From Wenyingzhuangia marina (GTDB lineage Bacteria > Bacteroidota > Bacteroidia > Flavobacteriales > Flavobacteriaceae): a stretch of DNA of 64,000 nt. Numbering within the stretch: the first letter of the stretch is position 1; each line of letters opens with the position of its first letter. The DNA lies in NCBI RefSeq assembly GCF_900130035.1, contig NZ_FQXQ01000002.1, positions 1 through 64,000 on the forward strand, read 5' to 3'. Made by a program: the position numbers and the translations under genes. Below the pieces are notes generated by a model. The model worked only from the letters and a program-made list of their open reading frames with translations, did not search any database and was not told the DNA's origin. Positions 17,410 to 29,259 of this stretch are shown piece by piece.

Positions 17410-18717
17410 ATGAAAAGAATAATAAAAAAAGGAATTGCTATAACTTCAATTATATTGATGGCCGCTTGTGGTAAAGAAGATTCTATTGAAACTTTAACAT
17501 ATCAACCCCCAAAAGAAAAACCAATAACAGTAAACATTCTTTCAGAAGAAATACATCAAAAAATTACTGGGTTTGGAGGGGCTAATAGAATGTGGGGAAA
17601 TGAAACTTTAAGTTCTAATGAAGCTGAAACATCATTTGGTTTAGGAGAAAATCAATTGGGATTGAGTCTTTTTAGAGTTAGGCTATCATCTAATAAAAAT
17701 GATTGGAATCTTATTGTTAATTCTGTGATAGAGGCCAATGTAAGAAACATAAAGGTGTTGGCATGTCCATGGTCTCCGCCAGCAGCTTTGAAAAGTAATA
17801 ATAGTGATGTTGGAGGACATCTTTTACCTGAAAATTACAAGGCTTTTAAAGATTACATAAACGAATTTATTGAATTTATGAAATCAAAAGGTGCTGTTAT
17901 AGATGTTGTTTCTATTCAAAATGAACCCGATTGGAAAGCAAATTATGAGTCATGTGATTGGACTGCAGAAGAAATGATTAATTTCTTAAAAGCTCCAGGT
18001 GAAATTGTTGGAGCAGAATTGGCTGGTCCAGAATCTCTGAATTTTAATCCACAGATGACCAATGCAATTCTTTCTGATCCTGAAGCATCAGCTAAATTAG
18101 ATATTGTAGCGGGGCATTTATACGGTAGTGGAATTGGAAAATTTCCTTTGGCAGAACAACAAAATAAAGAGATTTGGATGACAGAATGGTTGTTAAATTT
18201 AGGAACAGGAAATTCTGGAGCTACACCATGGGGAGAAAGATCAGAATTTGATAAATGGAAAGAATCAATTGAAATGCTTACCAAAATGCATGAAGCCATG
18301 ACAAGTAACTGGAATGCCTTTATTTGGTGGTACATCAAGCGTTATTATTCTTTTATTGGTGATGGAGAACAAGGAACAGTTTCTGGAAATGTATTAAAAC
18401 GCGGTTATGCATATTCACACTTTTCTAAGTTTATCCGACCAGATTATGTAAGAATAGGAACAGAGATAGTAGAAGAAACCTCTCCTTTAAAAATTACGGC
18501 ATATAAAGGAAATGAGAAGACTGTTGTTGTAATTGTTAATCCTGAAAATAAAGATTTTGAGAATGTTGAGATTAACAATATTATTTATGATAAAGCTATA
18601 AAGTATTTAACCTCTCAATGGGTTTCGATGGAGGTTGAAACACTTTCTGTTACTAATGATGTTTGTGCCTTAAGTGTCCCTGCCAATAGTGTAATTACTT
18701 TAGAATTAAACAATTAA
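17410..18717 (+). CDS. GH30 glucuronoxylanase-like lipoprotein
   Basis: The protein has 435 residues with a lipoprotein signal (ILMAAC, Cys near 20) and is likely outer-membrane anchored. The (beta/alpha)8 barrel contains GFGGANRMW, SIQNEPDW (acid/base Glu near 172) and WMTEWL (nucleophile Glu near 259). The tail FIWWYIKRYYSFIGDGEQG and HFSKFIRPDYVRIG match the GH30_8 group, in which many members cut xylan next to a glucuronic acid branch. The glucuronate-binding Arg of classical XynC enzymes could not be placed with confidence, so strict glucuronate dependence is not certain. It is the first gene of unit 3, 68 bases after a strong terminator and without a visible operator. Confidence 0.85.
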   Translation: MKRIIKKGIAITSIILMAACGKEDSIETLTYQPPKEKPITVNILSEEIHQKITGFGGANRMWGNETLSSNEAETSFGLGENQLGLSLFRVRLSSNKNDWNLIVNSVIEANVRNIKVLACPWSPPAALKSNNSDVGGHLLPENYKAFKDYINEFIEFMKSKGAVIDVVSIQNEPDWKANYESCDWTAEEMINFLKAPGEIVGAELAGPESLNFNPQMTNAILSDPEASAKLDIVAGHLYGSGIGKFPLAEQQNKEIWMTEWLLNLGTGNSGATPWGERSEFDKWKESIEMLTKMHEAMTSNWNAFIWWYIKRYYSFIGDGEQGTVSGNVLKRGYAYSHFSKFIRPDYVRIGTEIVEETSPLKITAYKGNEKTVVVIVNPENKDFENVEINNIIYDKAIKYLTSQWVSMEVETLSVTNDVCALSVPANSVITLELNN

Positions 18718-21402
<2,685 letters not shown>

Positions 21403-21405
21403 GCT

Positions 21406-22581
21406 ATGAAAAAATTAAAAAATAAAGTTTTATTCATTTTTTTGGTAACGGTATTCATCAATACTATATGTATAGCACAAGAATCTGTAATTGAAGATTT
21501 TGTGACTTCTAAAACCACCCAAGAAGGAAAAGAGTATCCACAGGTAAATTCTGAAGGAAGAGTAAGGGTTAGAATCTCAGCACCTGAAGCAAAAAAAGTT
21601 CAGTTAGATATTGGAGGTGTAAAGTATGATTTATCAAAAGATGGAAATGGTGTTTGGATTGGTGAATCAGCACCACAAGATGAAGGATTTCATTATTATC
21701 AACTTAACATTGATGGAGCTTCTGTTCCTGATCCAGGAAGTTTATACTTTTTTGGAGCAGGTCGTTGGGGAAGTGGTATTGAAGTGCCTGCCAAAGATCA
21801 AGACTTTTATGCGTTAAAAAATGTGCCTCATGGAGAAGTTCGCGAACACATTTATTTTTCTAAAGTTAACAATAGTACACGTCGTTGTTTTGTTTATACA
21901 CCACCTGAATATAATGAAAATACGAGTGAAAAATATCCAGTTTTGTATTTACAGCATGGTGGAGGAGAAAATGAGACAGGTTGGTCTAATCAAGGACATG
22001 CCAATCTTATTCTAGATAATTTATTAGCCGAAGGCAAAGCCAAGCCATTTATTATTGTTATGGATAACGGTACTTGGAGAATGCCAAAAAAATCCAATTC
22101 AAAACCTCAAGAAGAGGGAGTAAAGCGTACATGGCCACCACAAGGTTGGGCAGATGGATTTAAAAACACACTAATAAAAGATATCATTCCTATGGTAGAA
22201 GCAAACTACCGTACGTTTTCGGATGCTTCTAATAGAGCTATGGCTGGTTTGTCTATGGGAGGTATGCAAACACGTGTAATTACTTTAGACCGTCCAGATT
22301 TGTTTTCTTCTGTAGGTATGTTTAGTGGAGGTAGTATAAGTTTAGAAGATCTTAAAAAATCACCTGATTTTAAAGAAAAAGTAAAACTTTTATTTATAAG
22401 TTATGGAAGTCGTGAACTAGAAAATCCTAGACAAAGTTCTTGGGGAGATCCTAAAGAGAATACCCAAGCTTTAAAAGATTCTGGAATGAATGCTCATTTT
22501 CATGTATCACAACTAACTGCTCACGAATGGCAAAGTTGGAGAAGAGCATTTAAGGAGTTTGCAACTTTAGTTTTTAAATAA
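21406..22581 (+). CDS. CBM48-CE1 esterase (feruloyl/acetyl xylan esterase)
   Basis: The protein has 391 residues with a signal peptide ending near ICIAQ. The N-terminal beta-sandwich (about 30-130; [20 protein letters not shown]) is the CBM48-like domain usual before Bacteroidota CE1 esterases. The hydrolase has [34 protein letters not shown] (nucleophile Ser near 282) and LTAHEWQSWRR (His near 372). It starts 3 bases after the three-headed esterase and resembles its last third, so it is a probable tandem duplicate. It would cleave ester-linked ferulate or acetate from xylan in the periplasm; which of these cannot be told from sequence. Confidence 0.86.
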   Translation: MKKLKNKVLFIFLVTVFINTICIAQESVIEDFVTSKTTQEGKEYPQVNSEGRVRVRISAPEAKKVQLDIGGVKYDLSKDGNGVWIGESAPQDEGFHYYQLNIDGASVPDPGSLYFFGAGRWGSGIEVPAKDQDFYALKNVPHGEVREHIYFSKVNNSTRRCFVYTPPEYNENTSEKYPVLYLQHGGGENETGWSNQGHANLILDNLLAEGKAKPFIIVMDNGTWRMPKKSNSKPQEEGVKRTWPPQGWADGFKNTLIKDIIPMVEANYRTFSDASNRAMAGLSMGGMQTRVITLDRPDLFSSVGMFSGGSISLEDLKKSPDFKEKVKLLFISYGSRELENPRQSSWGDPKENTQALKDSGMNAHFHVSQLTAHEWQSWRRAFKEFATLVFK

Positions 22582-22599
22582 TAAGTTTTTAGTCAGTAA

Positions 22600-23757
<1,158 letters not shown>

Positions 23758-23767
23758 TAAAAAAGAA

Positions 23768-24658
23768 ATGAAAACAAGACTTGTTACAATCGTATTTTTA
23801 ATAGGACTTTTTATCACTATTCCTGTAAGTGCACAGCAAATAATTAAGTTGTATAATCAGGAAATTCCTAATTCAAAAATATCAGACATTCAAGAGTCTG
23901 GAGATGGAGTTTATGCTAATGTTACTAAACCAACATTAGAATATTTTAAGCCAGAAATAGAAAATCATCAGGGAACAGCGGTTATCATAATTCCCGGTGG
24001 TGGTTATGGAGTAGTGGTTTATGATGGAGAAGGAGTGAGTACAGCCAAAGCTTTAGCAAAAAAAGGAATAGCTGCTTTTGTTTTAAAATATAGATTGCCA
24101 AGTGATACCACTATGGAGGATAAAAAAATAGGTCCTATACAAGATGCTCAGCAAGCTATTAAAACAGTAAGAGAAAATGCCGAAAAATAGGGAATAGATA
24201 AAAATAAAGTTGGTGTAATGGGGTTTTCTGCAGGAGGACATTTAGCGGCTACTGCAGCAACTCATTATAAAAATTATTATATAGAAAATACTGAAGAAAT
24301 GAATCTTCGTCCTGATTTTCAAATTTTAGTGTATCCAGTGATTAGTATGACAGATGATTTAACGCATTCTGGATCTAGAGATAATTTATTAGGAAAAACT
24401 CCTAGTAAAGAAGATATTCATCTTTTTTCAAACGAAACACAAGTTGATAAAAATACACCACCAGCATATTTAACGCATGCTACAGATGATAAATTAGTAG
24501 ACGTTAATAATAGTATTTTTTATTATCAACAATTAAGACATCATAAAGTAGATGTTGAAATGCATCTTTATCAAAAGGGAGATCATGGTTTTATTTTTAA
24601 ACATGCTACGTGGATGAATTCACTTTTTGAATGGATGAAATTAAATAAATGGATGTAA
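23768..24658 (+). pseudogene. Acetyl xylan esterase-like alpha/beta hydrolase interrupted by TAG
   Basis: One alpha/beta hydrolase reading frame of 296 codons is split by a single in-frame TAG at 24188-24190. The first half (ATG 23768, signal peptide ending at PVSAQ) contains IIPGGGYGVVVYDGEG, the HGGG-type oxyanion region. The second half continues in the same frame with GIDKNKVGVMGFSAGGHLAA (nucleophile Ser), TDDKLVD (Asp) and KGDHGF (His). Homologs usually read EWGID before this motif, so TAG fits a one-base change from the Trp codon TGG. No frameshift is needed. The gene is likely dead or newly broken; a sequencing error or stop-codon read-through is possible. An apparent start at 24218 inside the active-site motif would not give a working protein. 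Confidence 0.85.
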
Positions 24659-24676
24659 AATTTTATAAAAGGAACA

Positions 24677-25930
24677 ATGTCTAAACATTACAAAGTCAAT
24701 GAAATAAAATTAATGCTTACTGTATTTGTTTTATGTTTTAATGTGTCTTTTTCTCAAAACAAAGAGTTAAAACCAACATATAGAAACCTTTTTCTTGAAG
24801 CAGGATATAATAAAAAAGCGATACAAGAAAAGTTGTCTAAAGCATATTCGGATTTGTTTGAAGGACCAAATAGAATTTATTTTAAAGTAGAAGATTCTTT
24901 AGGATATGTATCAGATATTAAGAACAAAGATATTAGAACAGAAGGAATGTCCTATGGAATGATGGTTGCTGTTCAGTTAGATAAAAAAGAAGTTTTTGAT
25001 CGTATTTGGAGGTTTTCAAAAACGTATTTACAACATCAAACAGGTCCTAGGAAAGGATATTTTGCATGGAGTTTTAATCCTAAAACCATGAAACAAAACT
25101 CACCAGGATCGGCTTCTGATGGCGAGTTGTATTATGTGACAAGTCTTTTGTTTGCTGCTAATAAATGGGGAAACGATACTGGAATTAATTATTACAAAGA
25201 AGCTAGAAAAATTTTAGATGCTATGTGGGAAAAAGATGGTACAGGTAATATTTATCATCTTATAAATTTAAAACACAAACAAATTAGTTTTGTTCCAGAG
25301 GGTAAATCGTATCATTGGACGGATCCTTCATATCATTTACCTGCTTTTTATGAAATTTGGGCAACGTATGCTAAGGATGGTCATGATGATTTTTACAGAG
25401 CATGTGCAGATACATCTAGAGTATTTTTACATAGGGCAACACATCCTGTAACTGGATTGAATTCTGATTATACAGAGTTTAGTGGAAAACCACATCCTAC
25501 ACCTTGGATGCCTCCCGGATTTAGATATGATTCTTGGCGTGTACCTATGAATATTGCCATGGATTATGTTTGGTATGGGAAAGATAAATCTTGGCAAGAA
25601 GGTTATGCTAAACGATTTCAAAATTTTTTAAGATCTAAAGGTTTAGATACTTATGAGGATCAATTTAATTTAGATGGTTCTAAACCTGAATTTATTTTAC
25701 AAGCAGGTACTGTAAAAAAATTAAGACATTCTATAGGCTTGGTTTCTACAGCAGCTACTACTTCTTTAATTAATAAGGAGAAGGGGAGTTTAGATTTTGT
25801 TCATGCGATATGGGATGCTAAACTAGAACCTTATGAAGATGGATATTTTGATCCTTATTATGATGGTTTATTATATCTTTTTAGCTTGATGCAATTAAGT
25901 GGTAATTATCAAATAATAACTCCACAATAA
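24677..25930 (+). CDS. GH8 reducing-end xylose-releasing exo-oligoxylanase-like
   Basis: The protein has 417 residues. The start ATG is preceded by an AAAAGGA-like ribosome site, and the signal peptide ends near VSFSQ. The (alpha/alpha)6 barrel carries RTEGMSYGMMVAVQL (general acid Glu near 89), SASDGELYYVTSLLFAAN (about 146) and LNSDYTEFSGKP (likely base Asp near 264). The sequence resembles Rex enzymes (EC 3.2.1.156), which take single xylose units from the reducing end of xylo-oligosaccharides, rather than GH8 cellulases. A periplasmic role on imported xylo-oligosaccharides is likely. It is the last gene of unit 3 and is followed by a terminator. Confidence 0.85.
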   Translation: MSKHYKVNEIKLMLTVFVLCFNVSFSQNKELKPTYRNLFLEAGYNKKAIQEKLSKAYSDLFEGPNRIYFKVEDSLGYVSDIKNKDIRTEGMSYGMMVAVQLDKKEVFDRIWRFSKTYLQHQTGPRKGYFAWSFNPKTMKQNSPGSASDGELYYVTSLLFAANKWGNDTGINYYKEARKILDAMWEKDGTGNIYHLINLKHKQISFVPEGKSYHWTDPSYHLPAFYEIWATYAKDGHDDFYRACADTSRVFLHRATHPVTGLNSDYTEFSGKPHPTPWMPPGFRYDSWRVPMNIAMDYVWYGKDKSWQEGYAKRFQNFLRSKGLDTYEDQFNLDGSKPEFILQAGTVKKLRHSIGLVSTAATTSLINKEKGSLDFVHAIWDAKLEPYEDGYFDPYYDGLLYLFSLMQLSGNYQIITPQ

Positions 25931-25947
25931 AAATAATATAAAAACAG

Positions 25948-25981
25948 AATCCTAACTTAATATTAAAGTTAGGATTTTTTT
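25948..25981 (+). terminator. Intrinsic terminator after unit 3
   Basis: An 11-base stem (25948-25958 with 25966-25976) with a 7-base loop is followed by a T-run to 25981, shortly after the GH8 stop. Confidence 0.88.
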
Positions 25982-26048
25982 ATGCTAAATATGTCATTAT
26001 ATAAGTAGCTTAGATAGCTATTACAACATATAATTTCTTAATATTAAA

Positions 26049-26060
26049 ACAATCAGTTGT
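26049..26060 (+). promoter_or_regulatory. Variant operator upstream of the LacI gene
   Basis: The word is ACAATCAGTTGT, one base from the common form, with the central CpG changed to CpA. It lies about 170 bases before the regulator start and suggests weaker autoregulation. Confidence 0.55.
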
Positions 26061-26128
26061 GTCATTTTAATATCTGTTTTTTTAGTATTTGTAGTTTATA
26101 ATAAAATTTATTGATAATTTTTTAGATA

Positions 26129-26140
26129 AAAACCGATTAA
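26129..26140. promoter_or_regulatory. Weak operator-like word
   Basis: AAAACCGATTAA matches the reverse form of the operator (ACAACCGATTGT) at 9 of 12 positions and keeps the central CCGATT. It could be a second low-affinity site for autoregulation or chance. Confidence 0.25.
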
Positions 26141-26206
26141 ATAATTAAATTACAAATGATAATATTTGGATAAGAAAATGAAAAGATATATTATGTTAAA
26201 ATGATG

Positions 26207-26214
26207 TATCTTTG
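26207..26214 (+). promoter_or_regulatory. Predicted -7 box of the LacI gene
   Basis: TATCTTTG fits the TAnnTTTG consensus, 18 bases before the start codon. This implies a very short leader. No clear -33 TTTG is seen at the usual distance. Confidence 0.45.
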
Positions 26215-26231
26215 ATTTTTATTGGAGAGAA

Positions 26232-27296
26232 ATGAAAGAACATACAGAAGTTACGATATATGATATTGCTAAAAAACTGAATTTAGCAACATCAACAATT
26301 TCCAGAGGACTTAAAGATCATCATAGTATAAGTAAAAAAACTATTGATAAAATAAAGAAAACAGCTGCAGAAATGGGGTATCGCCCAAACAATTTAGCAG
26401 CAAGTTTAAGAAGTAAAAAAACTAAAACAATAGGTGTTTTAGTGCCAACTATTACGCAACCGTTTCTCTCATCATTAATTAGCGGAATAGAAGTAACAGC
26501 AAATAAAGCAGGATACAATGTTGTTATTATGCAATCTCATGATTCCTATTTAGAAGAAGTAAGTTTAACTAAATCATTATATAGCAATAGAGTTAGTGGT
26601 GTAATTTGTTCTTTAGCTATGGAAACTGTAGATACAAATCACTTTAATTTATTTATAGATGCCAATATTCCTTTGGTTTTTGTAGATAGGGTTCCAAATA
26701 GCTTTAATACATTCCGTGTGGTTATTGATAATTTTGAATCAGGATATATAGCTACTAAACACTTAATTTCTCAAGGATGTAAAAGAATTGCTCATATTAC
26801 AGCAGGATCAGAATACAGTATTTATAATGAAAGGAAGAAGGGATACTTAGAAGCTTTAAAAGAGTTTAATTTGCCTATTGAAGAGGAGCTTATTATAAAA
26901 GTAGGAGGTATTACTTATGAAGAGGCAGAGAAAGCAAGTTACAAGTTATTAAGTTTAGAGAATCGTCCGGACGGTATTTTTGCTCCCGGAGATATTTTAG
27001 GGGTAAGTGCTATTCAGTGCGCAAAAAAAATGAGAATTAAAGTTCCTGAAGAATTATCTGTTATAGGATTTAACAATGACCCGATTTCTTATATTATTGA
27101 TCCTAACTTATCAACAATTACACATCCTGCATCAAAGATGGGGCAGACCTCTGCAGAAATAATTCTAAAAAATTTAAAACCTAATAAAAAGAAGTACGAA
27201 ATAAAAGAAATGACTTTTTTGAAAACAGAAGTGCTGGCAAGAGAATCTTCAGACAAAAAAAGACTACTAAATGTAAATAGTAGTCTTAAAATATAA
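26232..27296 (+). CDS. LacI-family transcriptional regulator
   Basis: The protein has 354 residues. The N-terminal helix-turn-helix reads VTIYDIAKKLNLATSTISRG, followed by the hinge RPNNLAASLRSKKTKTIGV and a periplasmic-binding-protein-like sugar domain (about 62-340) with the usual ISGIE, VPLVFVDR-like (IPLVFVDRVP) and GFNNDP segments. The start is supported by a GGAGAG site just upstream. It is the only regulator gene in the locus; no hybrid two-component, AraC or SusR-type regulator is present. It is therefore the best candidate to bind the repeated ACAATCGGTTGT operators and to respond to a xylan-derived sugar. The gene is convergent with the esterase at 27310, with 13 bases between the stops. 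Confidence 0.92.
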   Translation: MKEHTEVTIYDIAKKLNLATSTISRGLKDHHSISKKTIDKIKKTAAEMGYRPNNLAASLRSKKTKTIGVLVPTITQPFLSSLISGIEVTANKAGYNVVIMQSHDSYLEEVSLTKSLYSNRVSGVICSLAMETVDTNHFNLFIDANIPLVFVDRVPNSFNTFRVVIDNFESGYIATKHLISQGCKRIAHITAGSEYSIYNERKKGYLEALKEFNLPIEEELIIKVGGITYEEAEKASYKLLSLENRPDGIFAPGDILGVSAIQCAKKMRIKVPEELSVIGFNNDPISYIIDPNLSTITHPASKMGQTSAEIILKNLKPNKKKYEIKEMTFLKTEVLARESSDKKRLLNVNSSLKI

Positions 27297-27309
27297 AGGA
27301 ATCATTATT

Positions 27310-29247
27310 TTATTTGGTTCGAAAAGGAGAAGCCGGCAATCCTTCTTTATTATATAAATTAGGATTATCAGGATTATCAGCCCAAGCATATTTAACATAT
27401 TTAGGATTGGGAACTTCATCACTCCAAACAATAACCTTATTGTCTTTTATTTTAGCTTTAGCCCAAACATATTGTTTGTCTTCACCAGCAATAGCAAATT
27501 CGCTTAATTCCTCATTATCATTGGTTGTTAATCCGCTACCAATATGTGTAAAAGAAATAATTACTTTATTTCCTTCTATTTTATAATCATTATATAAAGG
27601 ACCAGAATACACTACATTTTCTTTATAAGCTAGTTTTAACCCAGCCAAAGCCATTCTTTCTCCAACATCTTTCTTGTTGTCAGGATGAATGTCATTCCAT
27701 TCTCCAAGATCAATATTAACAGTCATAGCTGTATTTGGAACCTCTAAGGCCTCTAGTTGAGATTCTCTTAATTTTGCCCAATTACTTTCTGAGGGTAAAT
27801 AAGACACATCCATATAGTTAGGAAGTTGAGCATATATAAAAGGAATATCATTATTTTTAAACACCGTTCTCCAACTATTAATTAAGGCAATCATGTAATC
27901 TTTATATTTTTCTGGTTGACCTGAATTACTTTCTCCTTGATACCATAAAATTCCTTTTACAGATATTTGTTTAAATGGAGCTACCATAGCATTGTATAAA
28001 GATGTTGGTTCGTTTTGTGGATTTATTCTTCTTATACTATTTCTTTGTCCATAAAACTTATGTGGTTTAAACACTTCTCCTACTTTATATTTCCAATAAC
28101 CTTTTAGATCAATTGTATCATTTTCTGCAACTATATAATATGGTTTATCTGGAACAAAACCTCCTTTTCCTCCATTATTGGTTACACGTACTACAAAGGT
28201 GTTTTTACCAGGTTTTAAAATGTTAGAAGGTATATGATATCTTCTTTGTGGATATTGATAAGTTGTATTTGCTACCTTTTCACCATTAATATATAATTCA
28301 TCAGCATTAACAATTCTTCCAAGAAAAACTCTTGCAGGCTTGTTCGTCATATTCGCGGGAATATTAATTTCTTTTCTATACCAAACAACACCATCTAAAT
28401 TGCTAACTCCTTGGTCTTCCCAATACCCAGGAATGTTTATGGTTCTCCAATTTTTTGGAGTAAAATTGATATCGTACCATTTTAAAGAATCAAGCAAACC
28501 TTTATCTTTTACTTTAGGAGAAGCAGGAGAGAAGTTACTTAGTTTTCTTTTTTGTTTATTTAAAAATTCAGGATCTTTATTTTCGTTGATGATATTCATC
28601 ATTTCAGGAAAATTTTTATATCCTTCTTCAGGAATCCAAGCTTCAATAGGAGTTCCTCCAACACTAGCATTTATTAATCCTATAGGAATGTGATATTTTT
28701 CGTAAATTTTCTTAGCGAAAAAATAAGAGACTGCTGAAAAAGGTCTAACCTGTTCTCCTATAGCCTTTTGCCAAACACCTCCTGTTAAGTCTTCTTTTTC
28801 ACCAGATATGCTTGTAGTAGTAGGAACTTTGTAATGACGAATTTCAGGATAGTTGGCATTTTTGATTTCATCTGCATATCTAACATCATGAATATCTAAT
28901 TGATGTACCATGTTTGATTGTCCTGCACAAAGCCAAACATCTCCAATAAGGATGTCGTTGACGTTAATACTATTCTTACCTGAAATTGTCATTTTGTATG
29001 GACCACCCGCTTTCATTCTAGGTAATATTATTTCCCATTTACCCGTATTTGATGCTTTTGTTTTATATTTTTTCTTATTAAAGGAGACCGTAATTTCTTC
29101 ATTATTACTTGCCCATCCCCAAATAGGAATTTCCGTATTTCTTTGCAGTACAATACCATCACTAATTAGTTTAGGGAGTTTTACCTGACCACTAATTTGT
29201 GAATGATATATAAAAAATAAGGTGATTAAAAATTTAAGTTTGTTCAT
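27310..29247 (-). CDS. SGNH acetylesterase with inserted beta-domain (CE20-like)
   Basis: The protein has 645 residues with a signal peptide ending at QISGQ. It resembles the sialate O-acetylesterase family: VWLCAGQSNM (nucleophile Ser111), NASVGGTPIEAWIP, ILWYQGESNS and NDIHPDNKKDVGERM (catalytic Asp and His). A jelly-roll-like beta domain (about 255-360) is inserted between the first and second halves of the SGNH fold, as in the CE20 xyloglucan acetylesterase. In this context it would remove acetyl groups from xylan oligosaccharides. It is the second gene of unit 4, 12 bases after the GH3 lipoprotein gene. Confidence 0.85.
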   Translation of the reverse strand: MNKLKFLITLFFIYHSQISGQVKLPKLISDGIVLQRNTEIPIWGWASNNEEITVSFNKKKYKTKASNTGKWEIILPRMKAGGPYKMTISGKNSINVNDILIGDVWLCAGQSNMVHQLDIHDVRYADEIKNANYPEIRHYKVPTTTSISGEKEDLTGGVWQKAIGEQVRPFSAVSYFFAKKIYEKYHIPIGLINASVGGTPIEAWIPEEGYKNFPEMMNIINENKDPEFLNKQKRKLSNFSPASPKVKDKGLLDSLKWYDINFTPKNWRTINIPGYWEDQGVSNLDGVVWYRKEINIPANMTNKPARVFLGRIVNADELYINGEKVANTTYQYPQRRYHIPSNILKPGKNTFVVRVTNNGGKGGFVPDKPYYIVAENDTIDLKGYWKYKVGEVFKPHKFYGQRNSIRRINPQNEPTSLYNAMVAPFKQISVKGILWYQGESNSGQPEKYKDYMIALINSWRTVFKNNDIPFIYAQLPNYMDVSYLPSESNWAKLRESQLEALEVPNTAMTVNIDLGEWNDIHPDNKKDVGERMALAGLKLAYKENVVYSGPLYNDYKIEGNKVIISFTHIGSGLTTNDNEELSEFAIAGEDKQYVWAKAKIKDNKVIVWSDEVPNPKYVKYAWADNPDNPNLYNKEGLPASPFRTK

Positions 29248-29259
29248 TATTTATGAATA

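Larger units (their letters stand above)
25931..26231. other. Intergenic region between GH8 and LacI genes
   Basis: This 301-base gap holds the GH8 terminator, one operator variant (26049-26060), a weaker operator-like word (26129-26140) and a predicted -7 box for the regulator gene. No ORF or RNA gene was recognised. Confidence 0.7.

Noticed and set aside
24218-24658. Separate 146-residue esterase gene
   Set aside because: It starts inside the nucleophile motif and lacks the oxyanion region, which lies in the same frame upstream of the TAG; it is the second half of a broken gene.
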